From NCBI GenBank assembly GCA_039026975.1, contig JBCCLI010000345.1:1-7184 (forward strand): DNA of 7,184 nucleotides, written 5' to 3'. Of this stretch, positions 1-5,935 are shown piece after piece. The position numbers and the translations under genes are program-made. Within the stretch, counting starts at the first letter, position 1; each line of letters starts with the position of its first letter. Below the pieces are notes generated by a model, which saw only the letters and a list, made by a program, of their open reading frames with translations, made no database searches and was not told the DNA's origin. Origin of the DNA: JBCBKZ01 sp039026975 (GTDB taxonomy: Bacteria > Bacteroidota > Bacteroidia > J057).

Positions 1-1
1 A

Positions 2-1216
2 TCAGTTCTTATTAGCTTTTTCTCTTGTGACAATGGAGCTGAACTTCCTGCACCCTCAGGGACTTCTGATACAGTAGACCCTGATAGTCCAGAGTGGGTT
101 TCCACCAATCAGCAGTTCAGTCTGAACATGATGAAGGAGCTATTCTCAGCGAAAGGACAGGAGAATATTTTCTTTTCTCCCCTTAGTATAGAAATGGCCC
201 TCAGTATGACTGCCAACGGAGCCGAAGGGAATACCCAGACGGAAATGCGTCAGGCGTTAGGACAGCAAAACTTCACTACAGAAGCGGTCAATAAACAGTT
301 CCAAAGCCTAATGGCTAATATCCCTCAGAGAGATAACTTTAAGATCAATCTGGCCAACTCTATCTGGTATAAAAATACCTTCCAGGTAAAACCAGACTTC
401 CTCCAGACAAACGAGACTTTTTATAATGCAGAGGTAAGTGCCCTGGACTTCACTGCACCAGATGCCCCTGGTCAGATCAATCAGTGGGTGAGTGATGCCA
501 CAGAAGGGAAAATTCCCAAGGTGCTGGATCAAATCAAGCAGGATGACATTATGTTCCTCATCAATGCCATCTACTTTGAAGCTGCCTGGAAGGAATCCTT
601 CCCGGTGTTTGATACTAAGGATCAACTCTTCTCCGTGAATGGAGATAGTCCTCAGTTGAGGAAGTTTATGAAACTCAAGCAGAGCTTTCCATACTTACAA
701 ACAGATAATTTTCAGGCAGTCAGCCTCCCCTATGCAGTAGATGATTATGCCATGACCATCTTCCTGCCTAGTGAAGAAAGTTCAGTAGGAAATCTGGTAA
801 ATTCCTTGAGTGCCACCCAAATGGATGAGTACCTATCTCAGTTATCTGAAGCGGAGGTATACCTAAGGCTTCCCAGGTTCTCCATGGAATTTGAGCAGAG
901 CCTGAAGACTATGCTGGCTAACCTAGGCATGAAAGCCGCATTCCAGCCTCAGCAGGCTGACCTTACCAGCATTAGTGAAACGGGAGATCTGTATGTGTCT
1001 GAAGTGAAGCACAATTCCTTCCTACAGGTATACGAGCAAGGAACCATAGCTGCGGCAGCTACTACAGTGACTGTGGGAACTACTTCCATTGAAATCCCTA
1101 ATGGAGATAATATCATGGATGTGGACAGACCTTTCCTACTGATGATCCACCAGCAAAGCACGTCCAGAATTCTGTTTATGGGAAGTATACAAGATCCTGA
1201 ACCCATCAACGACTAA
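2..1216 (+). CDS. Serpin family protein, probable lipoprotein (5' end outside window)
   Basis: Serpins are suicide inhibitors of serine (sometimes cysteine) proteases. The frame is open from base 2, so the ATG at 128 is internal and the real start lies upstream; 404 residues are visible. The first nine read SVLISFFSC and look like the end of a lipoprotein signal, with the acylated Cys at codon 26-28. Serpin signatures follow in order: NIFFSPLSIEMALSMTANGA near the N-terminus, NAIYFEAAWKESFP in the middle, VSLPYAVDDYAMTIFLP, then the hinge EQGTIAAAATTV starting at 1034 and the C-terminal block DRPFLLMIHQ...RILFMGSI. The hinge has the small residues (P15 Gly, P14 Thr, P12-P9 Ala) needed for loop insertion, so I infer an active inhibitor. 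By spacing from the hinge, P1 falls near Thr (1082-1084). There is no Lys or Arg in the loop, which argues against a trypsin-like target. It is probably surface or periplasm anchored. It is convergent with mscL. Confidence 0.93.
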   Translation, partial: SVLISFFSCDNGAELPAPSGTSDTVDPDSPEWVSTNQQFSLNMMKELFSAKGQENIFFSPLSIEMALSMTANGAEGNTQTEMRQALGQQNFTTEAVNKQFQSLMANIPQRDNFKINLANSIWYKNTFQVKPDFLQTNETFYNAEVSALDFTAPDAPGQINQWVSDATEGKIPKVLDQIKQDDIMFLINAIYFEAAWKESFPVFDTKDQLFSVNGDSPQLRKFMKLKQSFPYLQTDNFQAVSLPYAVDDYAMTIFLPSEESSVGNLVNSLSATQMDEYLSQLSEAEVYLRLPRFSMEFEQSLKTMLANLGMKAAFQPQQADLTSISETGDLYVSEVKHNSFLQVYEQGTIAAAATTVTVGTTSIEIPNGDNIMDVDRPFLLMIHQQSTSRILFMGSIQDPEPIND

Positions 1217-1226
1217 CAACTCAGCC

Positions 1227-1275
1227 TCTGCTTTCTGGGAAGATTCCAGGAAGCAGAAGTTTTTCTCTCTTTTTG
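1227..1275 (+). terminator. Rho-independent terminator of the serpin gene
   Basis: A 12-bp stem, TCTGCTTTCTGG (1227-1238) with CCAGGAAGCAGA (1246-1257), contains one G-U pair and a 7-nt loop. It is followed by AG and a T-rich run (1260-1275). It starts 10 bases after the serpin stop codon. Confidence 0.85.
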
Positions 1276-1296
1276 TTTATTAGCTGCCCCATTTCC

Positions 1297-1354
1297 GTCA
1301 TCTTGGCGGGCATGTGGAGGATTGCCTTGAGGGTCGGCCGAGATCTGATTAGGG
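1297..1354 (+). repeat. GTCAT repeat family, single arm (type 1 unit)
   Basis: This stretch begins GTCATCTTGGCGGGCATGTG and ends GGTCGGCCGAGATCTGATTA. It matches one arm of the repeats at 2098-2215 (direct orientation) and 3336-3453 (reverse complement): the shared core is GTCAT, GGGC.TGT, ATTGCCT and GTCGGCCGAGATCT. No partner arm is recognisable in 1355-1402, so this is an orphan or truncated copy lying just before the complete copy at 1403-1541. The start ATCTTGGC can pair with GCCGAGAT (one G-U), so the arm can fold on itself. Confidence 0.75.
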
Positions 1355-1402
1355 AATCTTCTTACATTTTGACTTTCAGCTCACCAGATCCCACATAATT
1401 TT

Positions 1403-1541
1403 GTCATGCCGGAGGGCCTAGTGGATATGGACTGTGAGTCATCCGGCATCTCGCGTACCTCAGGCTTAAAGCCTAAGATTCCAGTGTTACGCTAGATCCC
1501 GTTTGACTCTGCATTCTCCACACTTAGCCCAACGGGATGAC
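1403..1541 (+). repeat. GTCAT repeat family, complete inverted repeat (139 bp)
   Basis: It starts GTCATGCCGGAGGGC and ends GCCCAACGGGATGAC. Both arms are of the type 2 form: GTCAT.CCG..GGGC ... GAGTCA..CGG.ATCT.GCGTA. The arms meet at the palindrome AGGCTTAAAGCCT (1462-1474). Each arm also forms its own hairpin (GCCGGA with TCCGGC on the left; CCCGTT with AACGGG when the right arm is read from its own end). It lies 35 bases beyond the mscL stop in the convergent spacer and may end the mscL transcript, for which I see no classical terminator. Confidence 0.8.
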
Positions 1542-1576
1542 AGTCTTCCTTCGCACTGCTAAGGTACTTGGTCCTC

Positions 1577-2065
1577 CTACTTCCCCTCTTGAGAAAGATT
1601 AGCACTAAGCACAGTATTTAAGCTCTTAAGCTCAGTCTTTATGTCAGACAAAAGTTCTATGTCTTTAGGCGTTGGTACCGTTACGTCTTCCTTATCTTCT
1701 GCCTTCCGCTTAAGGTTATTCATGAGTCTCACTACTCCAAACATCACCAATGCGATGATCAGAAAGTCCATGAATGTCTCTATAAACAGCCCATACTCCA
1801 GGATCAGAGGTTCTTTGACGATACTTCCATCTGCCGCAGTGATAGCTGGAATGAGCTCCACCTTAAGGTTGGAAGCATCCACGCCATTGGTAAAATAGCC
1901 TATGGGAGGTGTCAGTATGTATTTGACCAGAGCAGAAACAGTATTGTTAAAGGCCGTCCCTATCATGATACCTACTGCCAGGTCTATCATATTTCCCTTG
2001 ACGGCAAACTCTCTAAATTCGTTGATGATTTTTATGCTGTGTGTGGTTGAGGTTTTTCCCACCAT
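1577..2065 (-). CDS. mscL: Large-conductance mechanosensitive channel MscL
   Basis: MscL is a homopentameric inner-membrane channel that opens under membrane tension and releases solutes on hypo-osmotic shock. The 162-residue protein matches the family along its length. The N-terminal amphipathic segment is IINEFREFAVKGN (13-25). TM1 is about residues 26-55 and includes the gate stretch NMIDLAVGIMIGTAF followed by PPIGY. The periplasmic loop is about 57-90. TM2 is about 92-116 (YGLFIETFMDFLIIALVMFG). A charged linker NLKRK leads to the C-terminal helix (133-156), which forms the cytoplasmic bundle. It is about 25 residues longer than the 136-residue E. coli protein, partly through a 12-residue N-terminal extension. 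The next in-frame Met, residue 26, is too late, so the ATG at 2065 is the likely start. It lies downstream of the NdpA-like gene on the same strand, with a GTCAT repeat between them, and its start codon sits in a hairpin. Confidence 0.95.
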   Translation of the reverse strand: MVGKTSTTHSIKIINEFREFAVKGNMIDLAVGIMIGTAFNNTVSALVKYILTPPIGYFTNGVDASNLKVELIPAITAADGSIVKEPLILEYGLFIETFMDFLIIALVMFGVVRLMNNLKRKAEDKEDVTVPTPKDIELLSDIKTELKSLNTVLSANLSQEGK

Positions 2066-2077
2066 TCAAATGGTGGG
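2058..2077 (-). promoter_or_regulatory. Hairpin covering the mscL start codon
   Basis: On the minus strand CCCACCATT and AATGGTGGG are exact reverse complements separated by TG. The mRNA can form an 8-bp stem with a 4-nt loop. The mscL ATG (2065-2063) and second codon GTG lie within the 3' arm. I infer that it could limit ribosome access. No effect on expression can be read from the sequence alone. Confidence 0.5.
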
Positions 2078-2097
2078 TTCATGTGTATATCTTCCCC

Positions 2098-2215
2098 GTC
2101 ATCTCGATGGGCTTGTAGGGGATTGCCTGTAGCGTCGGCCGAGATCTGTTGAGCCAGAGGTACGCTAGATACCGGATGACCCACCGATCATACTCTACAA
2201 GCCCTCCGGTATGAC
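2098..2215 (-). repeat. GTCAT repeat family, complete 118-bp copy
   Basis: Read on the minus strand it starts GTCATACCGGAGGGCTTGTA and ends CTACAAGCCCATCGAGATGAC. The outer arms pair through GTCAT and GGGCTTGTAG. It aligns without gaps to the 118-bp copy at 3336-3453, sharing GTCATACCG, CGGTATCT.GCGTA, GGCTCA..AGATC.CGGCCGAC and TCCCCT.CA.GCCC. It fills almost the whole spacer between the NdpA-like gene (stop 15 bases away) and mscL (start 32 bases away). Confidence 0.85.
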
Positions 2216-2230
2216 GGAGTTTGTTAACTA

Positions 2231-3289
2231 TCAGAAATCCATTTCCTGGTTGAAGTAGATCTTATAGTAGGACAAGCCTTTGTCGTGGTCGAAACCTTTT
2301 TCTATGTACTGTCTGATGTATTCCAGGTCCTTACTTTTTAGGTTGATCTCTATCTGGTTATCCAGCTTGATGAGGTTCTTAAACTCCCGTTTCTTGTTAC
2401 GGACTGCGAACTTTGAGATGGTAAACCCATCGCCGTAGTTTAAGCCCTGTTCCTCCTCATAAGGCTTTTTATACTCTCCGAACTGCTCTATGAGGGTAGG
2501 ATTTTCTATCACCTCATTCTGGTAGCTATTCAGGTCAAAGTCTTCATTCTGGGCGAAGAAGTTGATAGACTTATTCATGAAAAGGAGCTGATCTGCTGTA
2601 TCTTTTTCCTGGGCTACCACTTCCGTACAGAAGTCGCGCGTCATATTCAGGAAGGACTCCGTCTGGAAGCTGTTGTCCTGTATCCTCTCAAGGCCCAGAA
2701 AGTCTTCCCGCCAATACCTGGTGTCTTCACTGGCTCTGTCAATCATCAGCACGCTATAGCCATCATCTGCATAGGAGTTGAAGATCATACAGCCTTTATC
2801 CAGTTTACGAGTGTTCACTCCTTGCAGGGCCGACATATCTACATTGTCTACCTGCTCATCAAAGGCCAGGAAGGTATCCTTATGTTCTGCCTTAAAGATG
2901 CCTATGGCGTCCATTTCCTGATCTTCCAGGTAGCAGGACTTAAAATAAGCCACAAACAGCTCCCCACTTTTGATCTGTGGATGAGAAGAGACATCGTACA
3001 AATGCTTGAGAATATGTACTGAGTTCTCAAGTAAACCTCCTGTCCCTATGGCTTCAAATATATTTCGGCTGTAGGCATATACCTCATTCATGCCTAGATC
3101 AGACTCGTGGGAGAATTTGAAGAATTCTTCTGTCTTAAAAGGAGAAAGAAAGTAGTCGTGCAGAATGCCCATCATCAACTCATCTACCTCAAAAAGGGTG
3201 TTAGAAGCCGTATAGCCTTCGTTCTTCACCTTGTTCCCTACCCTGTGTACTGCCAGGGCTTTTAGTTCTGCTTCTCGTAAACTGACCAT
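2231..3289 (-). CDS. Nucleoid-associated protein, NdpA/YejK family
   Basis: The 352-residue soluble protein resembles the 37-kDa nucleoid-associated family (PF04245; E. coli YejK/NdpA) as I know it from Bacteroidota. It has no signal peptide or membrane segment. Recognisable blocks are LKALAVHRVGNKVKNEGY near the N-terminus, ELMMGILHDYFLSPFKTEEF, VHILKHLYDVSSHPQIKSGE (about 90-110), the FVAYF and DAIGIFKAEHKDTFL segments, LDKGCMIFN, RYWREDFLGL and a C-terminal EKGFDHDKGLSYYKIYF. The family is associated with the bacterial nucleoid. Its molecular role is poorly defined and no catalytic residues are known to me. The length is close to the roughly 335-350 expected. The start ATG at 3289 has no obvious Shine-Dalgarno, which is common in this phylum. 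It lies downstream of dapB on the same strand, with a GTCAT repeat in the 190-base spacer, so co-transcription is possible but not shown. Confidence 0.85.
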   Translation of the reverse strand: MVSLREAELKALAVHRVGNKVKNEGYTASNTLFEVDELMMGILHDYFLSPFKTEEFFKFSHESDLGMNEVYAYSRNIFEAIGTGGLLENSVHILKHLYDVSSHPQIKSGELFVAYFKSCYLEDQEMDAIGIFKAEHKDTFLAFDEQVDNVDMSALQGVNTRKLDKGCMIFNSYADDGYSVLMIDRASEDTRYWREDFLGLERIQDNSFQTESFLNMTRDFCTEVVAQEKDTADQLLFMNKSINFFAQNEDFDLNSYQNEVIENPTLIEQFGEYKKPYEEEQGLNYGDGFTISKFAVRNKKREFKNLIKLDNQIEINLKSKDLEYIRQYIEKGFDHDKGLSYYKIYFNQEMDF

Positions 3290-3335
3290 ATGCTTCTGTA
3301 TTTAATTTAACGCGTCATTCGGTTTCCCAACATCT

Positions 3336-3453
3336 GTCATACCGTTGGGACAGTGGCAATGGCATAGTGGATCAAACGGTATCTCGCGTAAATTAGGCTC
3401 AGGAGATCCCGGCCGACCCTTCTGGCACTCCCCTGCATGCCCAGCGCTATGAC
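3336..3453 (+). repeat. GTCAT repeat family, complete 118-bp copy
   Basis: It begins GTCATACCGTTGGGA and ends TGCCCAGCGCTATGAC. It aligns without gaps to the copy at 2098-2215 in reverse orientation. Where that copy has CCGGA/TCCGG in the inner stem, this one has CCGTT/AACGG, so pairing is kept. An extra GTCATTCGG lies about 20 bases before it, at 3314, perhaps a further fragment. It sits 26 bases beyond the dapB stop. Confidence 0.85.
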
Positions 3454-3479
3454 GTGCCTCTTTATGGGTTACTATTTTT

Positions 3480-4208
3480 CTACCCTTCAAAAATATCAGA
3501 AAAAGAATAAAAGCCCTTCTTTCCTGCCAACCATTCTGCGGCTATGACGGCTCCTAAGGCAAATCCTCTTCTGCTATAGGCCTCATGCCTAATGGTAAGT
3601 GAGTCAATATCTGACACATAGGTAACCTCATGCGTCCCTCTTATGCCTGCAGACCTGACGAAGCCTACGGAAAGTTCCTCTTCCTCTGGCGCTCTGCTCA
3701 CTAGTTCCTCATGTGCTAGCTTGGTCTTTCTATCCAGCTTACCTAGCACCTGATTTCCCAAGGCGATGGCTGTCCCACTAGGCGCATCCTTCTTAAACTT
3801 ATGGTGGCGCTCTTCTATGAAGCAGTCATACTCAGGATAGTCATTCATGAACTTGGCCAATATTTGGTTCAGCTTGAACATCAGATTTACCCCCACAGAG
3901 AAGTTGGACGCATACATAAAGCTCCCCTCTTTCCTCTCCACCTCAGCCTTGATCTCTTCAATCTGATCATACCAACCCGTGGTCCCTGCCACCATAGGGA
4001 TACCTGCCTCCATCAACTTCTGGAAGTTTTCTTCAAAACTATCTGGGTGGGTAAATTCTATGACTACCTCAGGTGGGTTCTGTAGCATCTCCTCATACGC
4101 CTCATCCATGCCCATGTCTATGGCATACATGATCTCATGCCCTCTGGCTTTGGCTTCCTCCTCCACAGCCTTCCCCATCCGTCCATATCCCAATAATCCG
4201 ATCTTCAT
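3480..4208 (-). CDS. dapB: 4-hydroxy-tetrahydrodipicolinate reductase DapB
   Basis: DapB reduces the dehydrated form of 4-hydroxy-tetrahydrodipicolinate to tetrahydrodipicolinate with NAD(P)H, in the diaminopimelate and lysine pathway. It is a cytoplasmic enzyme. The 242-residue sequence has the N-terminal Rossmann motif GYGRMG (7-12), the GTTGWYD segment (75-81), SNFSVGVNLM (101-110) and the catalytic and substrate block EERHHKFKKDAPSGTA (132-147). H135 and K139 correspond to the E. coli H159 and K163, and SGT binds substrate. The C-terminal part has VRSAGIRGTHEV and the helix RRGFALGAVIAAEWL. It is about 30 residues shorter than the E. coli enzyme, as in other Bacteroidota. The start is MKIGLLG, as usual for the family. 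It is divergent from the Uma2 gene, with a possible phylum-type promoter just upstream, and it seems to be the first gene of the minus-strand group. Confidence 0.97.
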   Translation of the reverse strand: MKIGLLGYGRMGKAVEEEAKARGHEIMYAIDMGMDEAYEEMLQNPPEVVIEFTHPDSFEENFQKLMEAGIPMVAGTTGWYDQIEEIKAEVERKEGSFMYASNFSVGVNLMFKLNQILAKFMNDYPEYDCFIEERHHKFKKDAPSGTAIALGNQVLGKLDRKTKLAHEELVSRAPEEEELSVGFVRSAGIRGTHEVTYVSDIDSLTIRHEAYSRRGFALGAVIAAEWLAGKKGFYSFSDIFEG

Positions 4209-4220
4209 TTATGAATATTT

Positions 4221-4252
4221 TAAAAGTATTAACTCCACATCAATAATTTCAA
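4221..4252 (-). promoter_or_regulatory. Possible Bacteroidota-type promoter of dapB
   Basis: On the minus strand a TTG (4252-4250) lies 21 bases before TACTTTTA (4228-4221). This is one base off the TAnnTTTG -7 element of Bacteroidota sigma factors, with a spacing that fits. Transcription would begin only a few bases before the dapB ATG at 4208. Confidence 0.35.
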
Positions 4253-4274
4253 CTTCCAGGCAGTAACAAAGAGA

Positions 4275-4314
4275 GTAAAATAACCCTTTTTAGTCCTAAA
4301 AAGTGTTATTTTAC
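4275..4314. repeat. 40-bp near-perfect palindrome upstream of the Uma2 gene
   Basis: The arms are GTAAAATAAC-C-CTTTTTA (4275-4292) and TAAAAAG-T-GTTATTTTAC (4297-4314), with loop GTCC: 17 of 18 positions pair. It lies between two divergent genes and ends 20 bases before the Uma2 ATG. It cannot be a terminator of either neighbour in its present place. It may be an operator, an attenuator in the Uma2 leader, or a remnant of a mobile element. The sequence does not decide among these. Confidence 0.75.
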
Positions 4315-4334
4315 CTCAACTAAAGAAATAATAG

Positions 4335-4946
4335 ATGAGATCCACTCTTCATTCTGATCCGTTCCGCCTTTCTTTCACGAGTAAAGTTCTTGGAAACTTG
4401 AGCCAGGAAGATTTCTTATTGTTCTGCCATGAACAAAGAGATCTTAGGATAGAAAGAAATGAAGATGGAGAAATTGAAGTTATGGCTCCAGCATATTCGT
4501 TAACAGGTAGAATCAATGCTGAAATTAATCGGCAACTCGCAAATTGGAATGTCGAGCACCAACTCGGTCTCGTATTCGATTCTTCTGCTGGTTTCTTATT
4601 AGATCAGGAGAAAAATACTATGCGTTCACCTGACGCATCTTTTATGTCCAAGGAAAGATTTGATGCCCTCTTAGAAGAAGAGAAAGAAGGATTTTTACCC
4701 CTTTGTCCAGATTTTGTCATCGAACTCAAGTCTACTACAGATTCACTTTCTGCTCTCCAACATAAAATGGAGAAGTATATGGAGTACGGTGCCCAGCTAG
4801 GGTGGTTGATAGACATTGATCACCAGATAATTTATGTATATCAAGCTGACGGCATGAGAGATGTACACAAGGGATTTGAAAAAAACTTATCAGCTGACCC
4901 TCTCCTACCTGGATTTGTTCTTGAGCTGTCTAGCTTGATTCAATAG
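4335..4946 (+). CDS. Uma2 family endonuclease-like protein (DUF820, PDDEXK fold)
   Basis: The Uma2 family is a large group of putative restriction-like nucleases, abundant in cyanobacteria and scattered elsewhere. The biological role is largely unknown. The 203-residue protein has the family order: an N-terminal helix SQEDFLLFCHEQ (23-34), the strand pair RIERNEDGEIEVMAP (38-52), a helix TGRINAEINRQLANW (57-71), RSPDASFMSKER (97-108), the catalytic-type block CPDFVIELKSTTDSL (124-138; D126, E130, K132), HKMEKYMEYGAQLGWLIDI (143-161) and a C-terminal beta part ending LPGFVLELSSL. All PDDEXK residues that I would look for are present, so it could be active. It is full length. By eye it is richer in A and T than dapB and the serpin, which fits horizontal acquisition. 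It stands alone, without a partner gene, 20 bases after a long palindrome. Confidence 0.88.
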   Translation: MRSTLHSDPFRLSFTSKVLGNLSQEDFLLFCHEQRDLRIERNEDGEIEVMAPAYSLTGRINAEINRQLANWNVEHQLGLVFDSSAGFLLDQEKNTMRSPDASFMSKERFDALLEEEKEGFLPLCPDFVIELKSTTDSLSALQHKMEKYMEYGAQLGWLIDIDHQIIYVYQADGMRDVHKGFEKNLSADPLLPGFVLELSSLIQ

Positions 4947-5000
4947 TTCAAAGAATAACACTATTAGATAAATCCATTTACCTTTTTTCGTCTGATGTAG

Positions 5001-5195
5001 AATCCTCTTACCCCTCGTCAATTGACAAAATTATGTCCGCATTTAAATTCGTGCTAATCTACTGAGAAACCTTTGAGTTGTAGGAATGTATCTAAACTGC
5101 CGGTTCATGCCGAGCGTGGAGGCAGCTGCGTTATATAGGCCTACGTCCGAGTAGAACTTGATGGGGAGCTTTTCTCACAGAGGATAAAGCAAGTC
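5001..5195 (-). pseudogene. Relic of a PF00756-type esterase (C-terminal part only)
   Basis: Reading right to left, the first frame gives EKLPIKFYSDVGLYN, then LGMNRQFRYI. A one-base shift at about 5083-5084 leads into LQLKGFSVD, a TAG, HEFKCGHNFVN, a TGA, then RG. This order matches the end of enterochelin-esterase-like alpha/beta hydrolases: LPIKFY.DVGLY, NR.fR..L..KG, Y.EF.GGHn..nWR, with the catalytic His in the GGH motif (here CGH, codon at 5035-5033). The TAG (5056-5054) stands where Tyr is usual, and the TGA (5020-5018) stands where Trp is usual. A further TGA lies at 5177-5175. Nothing upstream of about 5195 is recognisable, so the N-terminal two thirds are missing. The family match is from memory of the motifs. 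The decay (three stops and a frameshift) is seen directly. Confidence 0.65.
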
Positions 5196-5259
5196 CTAGG
5201 CATGGGCAACATCTTACATAATCAGTCCCTCCTTCCATAATGTCTTAATTAGACAAATC

Positions 5260-5285
5260 TTTGTCAACGTTTAGCCATACTTTTG
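5260..5285 (+). promoter_or_regulatory. Possible Bacteroidota-type promoter of the amine oxidase gene
   Basis: TACTTTTG (5278-5285) matches the TAnnTTTG -7 element exactly and lies 29 bases before the ATG at 5315. The nearest TTTG upstream (5260-5263) is only 14 bases away, shorter than usual, so the -33 element is doubtful. Confidence 0.35.
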
Positions 5286-5782
5286 GGCAATCTCTCAGAC
5301 CAAGATAAAGGACTATGCACAGAAGTGAATTTTTAAGGATGTCTGCCATATTGGGGATAGGTATGCCGTTTTTGGGTAGTTGTGGGTCAAGCAAATCCAG
5401 CCCCATCCTAAAGCCTAATGAGAAAGTCCTCATCATAGGAGCGGGGGCTGCTGGCATGTCCGCCACTTACCTTCTCAAAAGAAAAGGCGTAGATGTTACC
5501 GTCCTGGAAGCCTCTTCCACCTACGGAGGCCGGATAGAATCTTTCAAAGGCTTCACAGACTTCACCATCCCACTAGGAGCAGAATGGCTAAATACGACGG
5601 AACCTGTGTTGGAGCGCATAGTGGCTGATCCTACGGTTAAGATAGACGTCCAAACCACTTCTTATGACTTTGAGGTAGACTACTGCCTGGATGCTGAGAA
5701 TGGAGAGATGATGAAGTGTGGAAATATGGGGCTTTCAGAAAGCGACTTGCGATTCACCAATTCTTCCTGGATTGACTTTTAC

Positions 5783-5791
5783 GAAACCTAT
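5783..5791 (+). repeat. Target site duplication, left copy (GAAACCTAT)
   Basis: It is identical to 5936-5944. The bases outside the 9-mers differ (C before the left copy, G before the right; C after the left, A after the right), so the duplication is exactly 9 bp. Confidence 0.9.
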
Positions 5792-5935
5792 CTGAGTACA
5801 TGACAAAAAAGATTTTGACCGAAATTCAATGAATTAGAAGAAATGTACACAGTTGAAAATCAACCTTTTGTATTTTTAGCGATTTAGGTAAAATTCCCTA
5901 TTTCCTTCCCAAAAGGAAAATTATCATGTACCTAG
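5792..5935. mobile_element. 144-bp MITE-like non-autonomous element
   Basis: The left end is CTGAGTACATGACAA (5792-5806). The reverse complement of the right end is CTAGGTACATGATAA (5921-5935). They agree at 12 of 15 positions, with the shared core GTACATGA. The element is flanked by a perfect 9-bp direct repeat, is AT-rich, has no open frame of useful length, and contains an internal hairpin (TTTCCTT 5901-5907 with AAGGAAA 5913-5919). It presumably moves with a transposase supplied elsewhere. The insertion sequence family cannot be named from this sequence. Confidence 0.85.

Noticed and set aside
128..1216. The ATG at 128 as the serpin start
   Set aside because: The same frame is open to the window edge and encodes a signal-like sequence, Cys and linker before it. 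This start would remove the export signal.
1297..3453. Repeats as a CRISPR array
   Set aside because: The copies are more than 500 bases apart, have inverted-repeat architecture, lie in separate intergenic spacers and have no regular spacers or cas genes.
3302..3490. A 62-codon minus-strand open frame between dapB and the NdpA-like gene
   Set aside because: It lies almost wholly over the 118-bp GTCAT repeat and simply translates it. Such frames are a known source of false hypothetical proteins in repeat-rich genomes.
5095..5160. Possible tRNA or small RNA in the GC-richer patch of the 4947-5314 spacer
   Set aside because: No cloverleaf or T-arm motif fits. The patch is better explained as remains of esterase coding sequence on the minus strand.
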